Under the pieces are notes generated by a model. The model did no database searches, had not been told where the DNA came from, and worked only from the letters and a program-made list of their open reading frames with translations. The translations under genes were made by a program, and so were the position numbers. Shown here one piece after another: positions 25,960 through 34,498 of a stretch of 64,000 nucleotides of DNA (position 1 is its first letter; every line of letters starts with the position of its first letter). The stretch is from JBGTFE01 sp049799955 (GTDB taxonomy: Bacteria; Acidobacteriota; Blastocatellia; Pyrinomonadales; Pyrinomonadaceae). The stretch covers positions 8,140-72,139 of the forward strand of contig JBARIW010000127.1 in the NCBI GenBank assembly GCA_049799955.1, in the 5' to 3' direction.

Positions 25960-26627
25960 TTTTTATTTTCGAGATAGAAAAACCTGAAATAATCGTACAT
26001 CGACCAGCAAGCGGTGATGACCGAAACCCAGAGCGCGCCGCGCCCGACGAGATAGCCGAAAACCTTCCAGTCGTTTGTCGTCAAGGAAAGGGAAGCGAGG
26101 TGCGAAAAAGCCGTCTGAACTTCGGCGACTTCCCAGAAAACCATCGGGATATTCGCGCCGAAATTCGAAACCGGCGGATTTCCCGTCGCGCCCGCAACGA
26201 GCAGCGCGACAATCGCCACACACTGCGCCCACATCTTTATTTTCCCGACCGACTGCGCCGCAATCACGACGCCTTCGGTCGCCGCAATCGAGCGCAAACC
26301 CGTAACGATAAACTCTCTGCCGAGAATCATCACCACCGCCCAGGCGGGCGCGAGATGTTTTTCGACCAGCACAATCAGCGCCGCCGAAACGAGCAGCTTA
26401 TCGGCAATCGGGTCTAAAAGTTTTCCGAGATTCGAAACCTGATTGCGCCTGCGCGCCAGATGCCCGTCGAGAATGTCCGTAAACGCGGCGGCAAGAAAAA
26501 TGCCGATAGCCAGAAAATAACTGCTGATGCCGAAAAGGTCTTCCGCATAAGTCGTCAAAAGTACGACCACCAATAGCGGAACGATAATAATTCGCGCAAG
26601 CGTCAGAGAATTCGGCAGGTTCATCAA
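25935..26627 (-). CDS. pgsA: CDP-diacylglycerol--glycerol-3-phosphate 3-phosphatidyltransferase
   Basis: A 230-residue membrane enzyme of phosphatidylglycerol synthesis. The CDP-alcohol phosphotransferase motif is complete: DILDGHLARRRNQVSNLGKLLDPIADK (DxxDGxxAR...GxxxDxxxD). Several membrane helices surround it (IIIVPLLVVVLLTTYA, FLAIGIFLAAAFTDILD, VITACWSMYDYFRFFYL). The last six residues come from the adjoining repeat element. Upstream of the ATG there is no Shine-Dalgarno; a tandem ggaaaatg repeat lies at 26639-26661. Confidence 0.92.
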   Translation of the reverse strand: MMNLPNSLTLARIIIVPLLVVVLLTTYAEDLFGISSYFLAIGIFLAAAFTDILDGHLARRRNQVSNLGKLLDPIADKLLVSAALIVLVEKHLAPAWAVVMILGREFIVTGLRSIAATEGVVIAAQSVGKIKMWAQCVAIVALLVAGATGNPPVSNFGANIPMVFWEVAEVQTAFSHLASLSLTTNDWKVFGYLVGRGALWVSVITACWSMYDYFRFFYLENKKKMSDARY

Positions 26628-26638
26628 GATAAGTGTAA

Positions 26639-26661
26639 AACGGAAAATGGAAAATGGAAAA
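26639..26661. repeat. Tandem word ggaaaat (three copies), no second arm
   Basis: Three head-to-tail copies 12 nt upstream of the pgsA start. The same word builds the full palindrome at 36162-36213. Confidence 0.65.
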
Positions 26662-26738
26662 TGAAGGAATTTTCAAAGACAGAAGCCCGCGCGTCAGCAA
26701 TGGCGCAATGCTCAATTAAATTTATTTGATTTACCCTT

Positions 26739-28394
26739 TTACCGCATAAATTTTCTGCGAATCGCCAGCGCGAGAAGCGCGGCTTGAACGGGCGCGAGTA
26801 TTTTTTCGAGAAAAATCCAAAATTCACCCCAACCTGAGGCTGGCTTACGAAACTCTACATTTTGAAAAGTTGCTGTTGCTAAACTATGTCTAACCGCTTC
26901 CCAGAATTCAAGTGGACGCTGTAAGCAGGGATTTTCCGTAATTGTTTTATCAATTGGGCAAACTTGAAAATTTACTCCCGTAAATATTGCCGCAAAGATG
27001 AAGATAATTGTTAGAAGAATAATAAATGCCCAAATTGGATATTCTCCGTAAAAACTTGAAAGCCAATACCACCAATGTAAAGACCAAACTTTAAAACCTT
27101 TGTTATAATAGAGTCTCTTTGATTCAAGCGCCATAAAACGAAATTGCGACGCATTTGAGAAATATTTCGTTTCTTCCTGATTATCAGCTAACTGCCAGCA
27201 GCTTCTGGCAAGCAAGTAATGGGGATATTCAATACATCGTTTTGTTAGGCTTTCTAATTCAGATTCAACCCACAATTTCTTAATGCCGGATTTTGTCCAA
27301 AGACAATTTGTAAAAACAAACTTTTTACAATCTACATGAATAAACCAACTCGGTTGAAGATGCATATTATAAAAAGTTATTCTCTCAGGTTTTTCAATAT
27401 AAGCATGTTGCATATCTAAATGGGATTCGTTACCGATAAAGCCTGTTTTTTCACTTTCCTTAATAGTCGTCCCCTCTTTAAATGAGGCTTTTCCATCATT
27501 AATTATGGCTCTATTTCCACCGACAAAATGTATGTATCCGCTTATCTTTGCTTTAAAAAAACTACAGACCGCTTTATCAAATACTGTTTTATCAAAGGAA
27601 ACTTTCGCGTCGTCAGCAAATTCTGCAACATCGAAAAATACATTGTCACTGAAAGTCGCGCCGCTAAAACTAACATTTTTAGAAAAATCCGAATTATAGA
27701 AATGCGCCTGTTTTGAAAATGTTGCAGATGTAAAATAAGTTTCCTCGTGAAATTTTGTAGCGTTAAATTCGGCAAGTTCTGAAAAATAAGCATAATAGAA
27801 ATCAGTTCTTTTATTAAATTGAGCTTTATCAAAGTTTGTTTTTTTAAGAAATTTTGCATTCCGAAAATAAGCTTCATCAGTAAAAATTGCTTCTTTGAAA
27901 GAAACTGTTTCATTAAATGTCGCAGAACTAAAAAAGGCAGCCTGATTAAATTCAGCCGAAGTAAAATCGACTTCTTGAGAAAACTTTACCCTGCTGAATT
28001 CAGCCTTTTCCATAAAGTGGGAATTAATAAATGTGCTTCTACCTTTAAATTCAGAATCATTGAAATAAGCGTCACTACTAAAAATAGCGTGGTTGAAGTT
28101 CACACCATATTTAAATGTTCTTCTCGATAAAACACCCCCGCCCGGAAAATAGACATGTTGAAAATAAGGTTGGTTATGTTCTAATTTGTGACGCATGACC
28201 GATAAAAAATTTGTATTATTGTGCTTATTATCATCTGGAAAATGTAAGATGCAATAATAATTACCCGCATCATCTTTATAATCAGCAGGTAACTGATGGC
28301 AAACCTCAGCTCGAACAGCTCCTTTAATAAAGTCTCCTTCACAGTTTCGATGAACAAAACAAACTTGCTTTTCTTTAGAAGAATCTTTTCGCAT
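26739..28394 (-). CDS. Pentapeptide-repeat protein with C-terminal channel-like membrane domain
   Basis: About 551 residues from the ATG at 28392-28394, chosen because AGGAG lies 10 nt upstream; a longer frame begins at 28457. The N-terminal ~85 residues contain Cys/His-type residues (CFVHRNCEG). From about residue 95 to 290 there are pentapeptide repeats with Phe at the centre (FNHAIFSSDAYFNDSEFKG...), forming a right-handed quadrilateral beta-helix. The C-terminal ~110 residues have helices YPIWAFIILLTIIFIFAAIF and FLEKILAPVQAALLALAI around a loop with FWEAVRHSLATATF, similar to two-helix ion channel pores. Role unknown. Confidence 0.75.
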   Translation of the reverse strand: MRKDSSKEKQVCFVHRNCEGDFIKGAVRAEVCHQLPADYKDDAGNYYCILHFPDDNKHNNTNFLSVMRHKLEHNQPYFQHVYFPGGGVLSRRTFKYGVNFNHAIFSSDAYFNDSEFKGRSTFINSHFMEKAEFSRVKFSQEVDFTSAEFNQAAFFSSATFNETVSFKEAIFTDEAYFRNAKFLKKTNFDKAQFNKRTDFYYAYFSELAEFNATKFHEETYFTSATFSKQAHFYNSDFSKNVSFSGATFSDNVFFDVAEFADDAKVSFDKTVFDKAVCSFFKAKISGYIHFVGGNRAIINDGKASFKEGTTIKESEKTGFIGNESHLDMQHAYIEKPERITFYNMHLQPSWFIHVDCKKFVFTNCLWTKSGIKKLWVESELESLTKRCIEYPHYLLARSCWQLADNQEETKYFSNASQFRFMALESKRLYYNKGFKVWSLHWWYWLSSFYGEYPIWAFIILLTIIFIFAAIFTGVNFQVCPIDKTITENPCLQRPLEFWEAVRHSLATATFQNVEFRKPASGWGEFWIFLEKILAPVQAALLALAIRRKFMR

Positions 28395-28454
28395 TAAGAC
28401 ACAACTCCTGCTGATAAATTGGTTAAATCGGCGGAATAGTAGCACGAAATTGGT

Positions 28455-28554
28455 CAATTATGAATTACAAATTACGAATTGAGGACAAAAATAAATGGCG
28501 GAGTAGAATTTATCTCTCCGCCATTCGTCTTTCGTAATTCGTAATTCGTAATTG
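28455..28554. repeat. Word-built palindrome, word aattacg, with inner GC stem
   Basis: Outer arms 28455-28480 and 28524-28554 use the aattacg word as at 24355-24463. An inner stem (about 28494-28502 with 28516-28524, atggcggag/ctccgccat) makes a strong hairpin. It lies upstream of the pentapeptide gene and downstream of the DUF1501 gene. Confidence 0.75.
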
Positions 28555-28558
28555 ATTC

Positions 28559-30043
28559 TCACGGCTGCATAAAGCCGAGATTGTTAACGGGGAAGTTGGC
28601 GATTTTCGGGAAGACATCGATTAGATTCGCGTCGGGCAAGCCGTACCAACGGGATAAAGTCGCGGCGTATTGCTCGACCGAGGTTGTCGGAATCCAGCGT
28701 CCGCGCGCGCCTGTGCCGTTGTCGGCGTCATCAGGTCCGTTTGCGACGAGGGTTGGGAAAGGCGTTCCGTTCGACGTGCTGATGCCGTAGAAATCGCTTG
28801 CCGTTATCGCGCCGCCGACGACGAAGTGATGCCCCGCCCACGCGTGGTCTGTGCCGACCGCGCCGCCCGTTCCGGTCGGATTGAAGGTGCGCGCGAAATC
28901 GGACATCGTGAACATCGTTACTTTATCCGCCAAGCCCTGCACGACCATTTCTTCATAAAACGCGCGCATCGCCTGGCTGAGCTGCGTCATCAAGCCGGTT
29001 TGACCGTTTGCCGCCGTCTGGTTCGCATGTGTGTCGAATCCGCCGATTTGACAGTAAAAGATTTGGCGGTTGATGGTCAAATCGGTGTGCTTCTTGATAA
29101 GCCGCCCGACCTGTTTGAGCTGGTTGCCGAGCGTCGTGTTCGGAAAAGTTACGGTTACTTCCGCAGGCGTCTGGAGCGATGCGTTCGCGGCAATCGCCTG
29201 GTCTGTAACGTGGCTTGCCGCCGCAACCAAATCCGAACTCAAATCCTGCGTTCTAAGCTGGTGAAAAGCCGCCAGACGCGCCTGCGACTGTGCGGTCGTA
29301 TTAAAGCCCGCGGGACTCAAAACCTGATTCAGTCCGGTCGGCGCAGGCGAGATTGCCATCGGAAGCGTCGTTTGTCCCGATGTGAAAAGCTGCGCGCCGT
29401 TGATGGACGTAACCATCGGAATCAGCCCGTTCGGATTGTCGGGCGTGTTTCTCTGGTCGGAAAGCCGACCGCCCCAGCCGGTAAAAGACTGCTGGTCGCT
29501 GCGCCCGCCCTGATATTGCGAAACCTGGTCGGAATGCGAAAAAAGCTGGTACGGTTTCGGATAACCGGCAGTTTGATACTGCGTTCTGGTCGTCGGCTGA
29601 ACGAGCGTTCCGACGTTCGTAACAATCGCCATCTTGCCCAAGCCCCAAAGCTCGTGGATGCCGTTGTTGGTTCCGCCCGCGACAACTCCCAGATTCGGGT
29701 GCAAGCCGTAGCTCAGATTTCCCATACGCGGCACGCTGATGGGCAAAAGCGTATTTTGCGCCAGCGCCAATCCCTGCGTGTTTCGCGCGTTGAAATAAGT
29801 CGTGTAATTGCTCAGGCTCGCGTCCGAATGGTTCGGGATGACCACGTTGTTGCTGTCGTTTCCGCCTGACATAAAGATGCAGACAAGGGCGCGGTAATCG
29901 CTCGGCACAGCCGACTCGGATTCGTCGCTGACTTTCTGCGCCATCGCGCTCATCATTCCAAAATGCCTGAACTGCGTCGCCGCCGCCGTCATTCCAAGAG
30001 CGCAGCCCGATTTGATTAAAAAGTCTCGTCTATTTTGTTTCAT
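28559..30043 (-). CDS. DUF1501 domain protein, Tat-exported
   Basis: A 494-residue protein with a twin-arginine signal (NRRDFLIKSGCALGMTAAA). The body shows the DUF1501 pattern: LVCIFMSGGNDSNNVVIP, FYCQIGGFDTHANQ, VTMFTMSDFARTFNPTGTGG..GTDHAWAGHHFVVGG. The family is distantly related to sulfatase/alkaline-phosphatase-like proteins and is usually encoded next to DUF1800, as here. Good Shine-Dalgarno (aaggagatgtt). Its biochemical role is not established. Confidence 0.9.
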   Translation of the reverse strand: MKQNRRDFLIKSGCALGMTAAATQFRHFGMMSAMAQKVSDESESAVPSDYRALVCIFMSGGNDSNNVVIPNHSDASLSNYTTYFNARNTQGLALAQNTLLPISVPRMGNLSYGLHPNLGVVAGGTNNGIHELWGLGKMAIVTNVGTLVQPTTRTQYQTAGYPKPYQLFSHSDQVSQYQGGRSDQQSFTGWGGRLSDQRNTPDNPNGLIPMVTSINGAQLFTSGQTTLPMAISPAPTGLNQVLSPAGFNTTAQSQARLAAFHQLRTQDLSSDLVAAASHVTDQAIAANASLQTPAEVTVTFPNTTLGNQLKQVGRLIKKHTDLTINRQIFYCQIGGFDTHANQTAANGQTGLMTQLSQAMRAFYEEMVVQGLADKVTMFTMSDFARTFNPTGTGGAVGTDHAWAGHHFVVGGAITASDFYGISTSNGTPFPTLVANGPDDADNGTGARGRWIPTTSVEQYAATLSRWYGLPDANLIDVFPKIANFPVNNLGFMQP

Positions 30044-30067
30044 AACATCTCCTTTTTAGTCTTTTGT

Positions 30068-30148
30068 CATTCGTCCTTTGCAAGTTGAATTTAATTCAAG
30101 AACTAAATTTAATGCCAACCTGCAAAGGACAAAGGACAAAGGACGAAG
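30068..30148. repeat. Word-built palindrome, word caaagga, with conserved core
   Basis: Arms: cgtcctttgca at the left and a triple caaagga tandem at 30121-30145. The core between them (about 30079-30123), read on the minus strand, is homologous to the core of the element at 49434-49524, although the arm words differ. It fills the gap between the DUF1800 and DUF1501 genes. Confidence 0.75.
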
Positions 30149-30150
30149 AA

Positions 30151-32388
30151 CTACCTTTGCACCTGATACTGCGACGATGTCGCGATTAAATAAATAGCCG
30201 TCTGCGCCCGGAGAAGCGGATTTGTGGACGGGACGATTTGAACCGCCGTCATAATCGTGCTTCGCATCGTCGCCGACATCGCTCCGTGCATCATTTTCTG
30301 ATTCAGCGCGTCCAGAAGCTGATTGCTCGTCGTATCCGCCGCCGCCAGCGCCGACCATGAATCGAAATTTATCGCGGTTCCGTTCGGCGTATTCGGTTGA
30401 GAAACGCTTATCCGGCTGAAAACGATGCTGTTGACGACATTTGCGCGGGCGATTGATGTTCCGGTCGTATAAATTCCAAATTCGGGACCGAGAATCGTCG
30501 TTCCCGGAACGATATAATCGGGCGGGTAATAGTTAAAAACGGTCGGAGAATAAAAGGCGCGCTGTCCCATCGAAGTCGGATAACGGTCTATATCTCCATC
30601 GCTCTGCGATAAACCGTCAAACGATGCGGCATTGAAATGCCTGTAAAGATTGGTCGTAAACTGAACCGGCTCGCGCAATTTGCCGTAACGCGGGTCGGTT
30701 TTCACGTCGCCGCGCGCTTCGGGGTCGAGCAAAATCGCTTTGACGACTTCCTTCAACTGCTTCGGATTTTCGCGGTTGGCTGTAAACACCGCCGCGATGC
30801 GCCCGACGTATGCCGGTGTCGGGTCGCTTGTAACAAGCTGCTGAATAAGCTGCTTGCTGACGAATGGCGCGACGTTCGGATGCTCGAAGATATTTCTCAA
30901 AGCCTGCGCCATCGCGTTGGTTCCGTAAGTCGTAATCGCCGCCGCGTTGCAGCCCGTGCAAGCCGCGATATTAGTGGTTGTCGAACCCGGATAGCTCAAA
31001 AGAGTTTTTGCCGTAACGTCGTGATTAACGGTATTTAAAACCAACTGGTCTTTGTAATTCGGCGCGCCCGCGATTTTACTCGGACAGGTCGGCGGCGCGT
31101 TTTCGCATCTCTGCCAGCCGGTGAAAACTTTTGTAAAATTATTGACCGTGTTCTGGTCGTAGGTCGGAATCGGCTGATTGTTGCCGTCAAGCTGGAGAGT
31201 TCCGTCCTGGTTGAGCATAAACAAGCCGATATTGAAAAGCTGCAAAACTTCGCGGGCGTAATTTTCGTTCGGATTGTTTTTCGTGCTGATAGACATATCC
31301 AGATAATTGCCCATCGCCGGGTTAAGCGTGATGTCGGTCATTATCTGCCGCCAGTTGCCGAAGGCGCTGTTGCTGAGCTGCAAATGATATGCGAGCAACC
31401 AGCTCGACTGCTGCGTGTCAACGGCGGAAACGACGATAATCTGGCTGAGCGCCCACGAAACACGATGTCTGAGCTGCGGCGCGCCGTAAAGCGCTTCCTT
31501 GTAAAACCAAGTCTGCGGCAGATACATCGTATATGTATCGCGGTTGCACGTCGGCGGAACGTCGGGAATAGTGGCGTTATTATCACAGGTGCTAACCGGC
31601 GTTGTCGGAGCCATCGGAACATTCGGGTAAGGATTGTTTGCCGAAGGATAAGGCGCGTCGAATTGCTCGGCGAGCCACGTATTCAAACCGATGCGGCGGA
31701 TTCTGTCGTCGAGCGCCTGCGTCGGACCAAACGTCGCCTGCTCAAGAAATCTGATGCGGTCGCCCGACCATCGATAACCGACGCGCGACTGTATATTCGT
31801 ATTCGCTGAACCTTTTTTGAAGGGTTGGCTTGTAACAATCGAAACCGGAGTCGGTCGCGCTTCGGCGTCGTCTTGTATGTCGCCGCCGGTCGTGCCGAGT
31901 CCGAGACGCACGCGATTGCTGGTTAAACCGCGCCACGTAAGTCGCGCCAGCACATCGCCGTTTTCCAGAGGCGGCGTCCAGTAACCGAGTTCGTCTCTGA
32001 GTTCGATAGTTACACCGTAAACTAAATTCTGCGATTTAACCCTCTGAATTTCCAGAACCGGAAAGCGATACTGTCTGCCCTGCGCGTCTTCGATGTACAC
32101 GCGAAAGGCATTTGCGCCTTCACCTTCCATTAAATCGATATTAGTTACAAAAAGAACGACTTTCTGGCTCAACGCGAACGCGCCGCTTTGCGGTTTCGGC
32201 AAACTGCCGCGCCAGCCTCTGTCCGCGTCCGTCGCCAGTGCGCGTGTCGAATTCGGTTCACTTATTAAAACCGGTGTCGGCGAATTCGGGTCTGCGTCTT
32301 CTTCTGCCAATGCCGGAAGCACCAGCAGAAACACGACCAGACTCACGCTTAAAATTTGCAGCAGGAAGCGCAATTTTCTGCTCAACAT
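30151..32388 (-). CDS. DUF1800 domain protein, exported
   Basis: About 745 residues from the ATG at 32386-32388, which follows a strong AGGAGGGAAGG box; an upstream ATG extends the frame but lacks a signal. Signal peptide LLQILSVSLVVFLLVLPALA. After an N-terminal beta domain (~60-190) the DUF1800 helical body contains RFLEQATFGPTQALDDRIR, RVSWALSQIIVVS, NYLDMSISTKNNPNENYARE and FTGW. DUF1800 and DUF1501 form a conserved exported pair whose function is unknown; both are common in Planctomycetes, Acidobacteria and other environmental bacteria. Confidence 0.88.
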   Translation of the reverse strand: MLSRKLRFLLQILSVSLVVFLLVLPALAEEDADPNSPTPVLISEPNSTRALATDADRGWRGSLPKPQSGAFALSQKVVLFVTNIDLMEGEGANAFRVYIEDAQGRQYRFPVLEIQRVKSQNLVYGVTIELRDELGYWTPPLENGDVLARLTWRGLTSNRVRLGLGTTGGDIQDDAEARPTPVSIVTSQPFKKGSANTNIQSRVGYRWSGDRIRFLEQATFGPTQALDDRIRRIGLNTWLAEQFDAPYPSANNPYPNVPMAPTTPVSTCDNNATIPDVPPTCNRDTYTMYLPQTWFYKEALYGAPQLRHRVSWALSQIIVVSAVDTQQSSWLLAYHLQLSNSAFGNWRQIMTDITLNPAMGNYLDMSISTKNNPNENYAREVLQLFNIGLFMLNQDGTLQLDGNNQPIPTYDQNTVNNFTKVFTGWQRCENAPPTCPSKIAGAPNYKDQLVLNTVNHDVTAKTLLSYPGSTTTNIAACTGCNAAAITTYGTNAMAQALRNIFEHPNVAPFVSKQLIQQLVTSDPTPAYVGRIAAVFTANRENPKQLKEVVKAILLDPEARGDVKTDPRYGKLREPVQFTTNLYRHFNAASFDGLSQSDGDIDRYPTSMGQRAFYSPTVFNYYPPDYIVPGTTILGPEFGIYTTGTSIARANVVNSIVFSRISVSQPNTPNGTAINFDSWSALAAADTTSNQLLDALNQKMMHGAMSATMRSTIMTAVQIVPSTNPLLRAQTAIYLIATSSQYQVQR

Positions 32389-32638
32389 AACCTTCCCTCC
32401 TTGGGTTTCGTTTGCTAAAATTATGACCTTATGTTCTGAAATCAATTTAATAACGACACAGAGTGGAAAAACGTCGTTAATCAATGTTGTGCATATTCGT
32501 TTATATACGATTTTGCGGAAAAACACAAGACATTTTTTTAATTAATCTTTTAGAATCGCTTCTAACATTTATTTAGACGTAACCATTTTTCATTTAGTCG
32601 AAGAAATACGAAAGATTTTCAGGAGCTTAAAAAACTTT

Positions 32639-33529
32639 ATGCCAAAAACGATTTTTCTCGAAACACCCGGAACTTTCAGCTTCCGGCAGACAATCTACAG
32701 CCACGGCTGGAGCGAGCTTTTGCCGTTTGAAATAAACATTGAAAACTGGCGTTTGAGCTATGTTTTTACTGATGAAAATTCAAAAAACCCAATTTCGGCG
32801 ACAATCATCGATGATGAAGGAAAACTGAAAATAGAAATTTCCGACGGAAAAATCGCGTCGAAAACGGAAGCGAGCATTTTAAGCCGGATTCGCCACATTT
32901 TGCGGCTGGACGACGATTTGAGCGGGTTTTACAAAAATCTGAAGTCCGAAAAAAGATTAATCTGGATTGCCGAAAAACGCGCCGGCAGGCTGCTTCGCTC
33001 GCCGACGGTTTTTGAAGATTTGGTAAAAACAATCTGCACGACGAACTGTTCGTGGAGCCTGACAAAAAAAATGGTCTCGAATCTGGTCGAAAAACTGGGC
33101 GAAGAATCAAAGGACGGAAAACGAGCTTTCCCGACCGCCGAAGCGATGGCAAATTTCGGGGAAGAATTTTACCGCGACGAAATCCGCGCCGGTTATCGCT
33201 CGTCGTATTTTGCGGAACTGGCTGAGAAAGTCGCCGCCGGAAAAATCAATCCCGAAAGTTGGTTAAACTCGGAATTGCCGACAAAAGAGCTGAAAAAGGA
33301 AATGAAATCCGTCAAAGGCGTCGGCGATTACGCGGCGGAAAATCTTTTAAAACTCGTCGGGCGTTACGACGGGCTTGCGCTCGATTCGTTTCTGCGCTCG
33401 CAGTTTTACAAAAAACATAACGGCGAAAAGGCTTGCACGGACAGGGAAATCGATGCTTTTTACGAAAAATTCGGCGATTGGCGCGGGCTTGCGATTTGGT
33501 GCGATATGACGGAGAGATGGATTAACTGA
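32639..33529 (+). CDS. HhH-GPD superfamily DNA glycosylase
   Basis: A 296-residue base-excision repair enzyme. The helix-hairpin-helix and catalytic Asp are clear: VKGVGDYAAENLLKLVGRYD (GVGD at 227-230) and LALDSFLRS with D249 as the catalytic Asp. The segment SPTVFEDLVKTICTTNCSWS is typical of the AlkA/OGG-like group. No Cys cluster for an Fe-S centre is present and no Lys precedes the Asp in the hairpin in the OGG1 manner, so a monofunctional alkyl-base glycosylase is more likely, but the substrate is not certain. Single gene; box AGGAG 13 nt upstream. Confidence 0.82.
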   Translation: MPKTIFLETPGTFSFRQTIYSHGWSELLPFEINIENWRLSYVFTDENSKNPISATIIDDEGKLKIEISDGKIASKTEASILSRIRHILRLDDDLSGFYKNLKSEKRLIWIAEKRAGRLLRSPTVFEDLVKTICTTNCSWSLTKKMVSNLVEKLGEESKDGKRAFPTAEAMANFGEEFYRDEIRAGYRSSYFAELAEKVAAGKINPESWLNSELPTKELKKEMKSVKGVGDYAAENLLKLVGRYDGLALDSFLRSQFYKKHNGEKACTDREIDAFYEKFGDWRGLAIWCDMTERWIN

Positions 33530-33531
33530 AT

Positions 33532-33566
33532 TTTGGATTTTAGATTTTGGATTTTGGGTTTTGGGA
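33532..33566. repeat. Tandem word ttttggat
   Basis: Four degenerate head-to-tail copies directly behind the glycosylase stop. The reverse complement of the same word makes up the array at 59584-59621. Confidence 0.65.
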
Positions 33567-33750
33567 ACAATGAAACTAGACTTGACGTAAGACACAAATC
33601 TTTTTTGCTTAGTAGTTTACAGGAAAATTTTTTCTTGAAAATATTGAAAATTTCTTCGGCTTTTTGAAAAACTTCCGCGTCTGAAATAGCGAGCGAAGAA
33701 AAATTCGTTGGAAGTGATAATTTTTTGATAATAAAAAAAGGAGTGTAAAA

Positions 33751-34242
33751 ATGAGAAGTAAAATTTTTAGTTTGGCTACGGCTTTATTTGCGGTGATGTT
33801 GGTTTTGTCTTTTGCGGACGCGGCAAACGCGCAGCGAAACAGGCGCGAATCGCGCAACAAGTTGATGAACAAGGCGCAGGTCAAAGCGGTTATTAATCGC
33901 GTCGAAGACCGCGTCGATAATTTTGTCGGCAATTACGATAAGTCGCTCGACAGAAGTAAATTAAATGGTTCGAGCCGCGAAGACTGGCTGATGAAGAGAG
34001 CGAAAGATTTGGAATCGGCGACGGATGAATTGTCCCGCGAATTTGACCGCCGCGACGCGTGGGCTGAAAACAAGGACGAAGTTCGCAAATGTCTGAACAT
34101 CGCTACCGACATTAATCAAAATATGAATACTTATAAATTCGGCGCGGCGACCGAGAAAAATTGGGCTAATGTTCGCTACGATCTGAATACGCTGGCTGAC
34201 ATTTACAATCTGCCGAAGGTCGGCTCCGGCAGCTATAAGTAA
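33751..34242 (+). CDS. Small exported helical protein
   Basis: 163 residues with a signal peptide (IFSLATALFAVMLVLSFADAANA) and a mature region rich in Arg/Asp/Lys that is likely all-helical (NKAQVKAVINRVEDRVDNFV, LESATDELSREFDRRDAW, KEVRKCLNIATDINQNMN). Very strong box AAAGGAG. No family with known function is recognised. It is followed by a clear terminator at 34271. Confidence 0.72.
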   Translation: MRSKIFSLATALFAVMLVLSFADAANAQRNRRESRNKLMNKAQVKAVINRVEDRVDNFVGNYDKSLDRSKLNGSSREDWLMKRAKDLESATDELSREFDRRDAWAENKDEVRKCLNIATDINQNMNTYKFGAATEKNWANVRYDLNTLADIYNLPKVGSGSYK

Positions 34243-34270
34243 ACAATTCCTCCGCTTATTCGTAATAATC

Positions 34271-34303
34271 GAGGCAGACGTTAAAAATCTGCCTCAATTT
34301 TTA
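34271..34303 (+). terminator. Intrinsic terminator
   Basis: Perfect 8-bp stem (34271-34278 with 34288-34295), 9-nt loop, then aaTTTTTATTT. It is 28 nt behind the stop of the small exported gene. Confidence 0.85.
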
Positions 34304-34327
34304 TTTCAGAATGGGTTTAATGCAGAG

Positions 34328-34423
34328 AAAAGAAATTAACAGGGATGACAGGATAGACAGGGATTTAATAAATGAATTTTCTTATTATCCCTGATTATCC
34401 TGTCATCCCTGTTAATTTTCTTT
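34328..34423. repeat. Word-built palindrome, word acagggatg
   Basis: Long arms (34328-34357 and 34394-34423) built from cagggat/caggat units, almost perfectly complementary, with a second shorter complementary pair inside (cagggattta with cttattatccctg). It lies in the gap before the kinase gene. Confidence 0.8.
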
Positions 34424-34498
34424 ATTACCAGATGTGGTATTAAATTGATTCTAAAAATGTAGTAAAATGTTCGCAGTACTCCTCAAAAGGTAAAAAAA

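Noticed and set aside
28670..29869. Long plus-strand frame of about 399 codons
   Set aside because: It lies opposite the clear DUF1501 gene, is Arg-rich without any domain, and is a shadow of GC-rich codon use.
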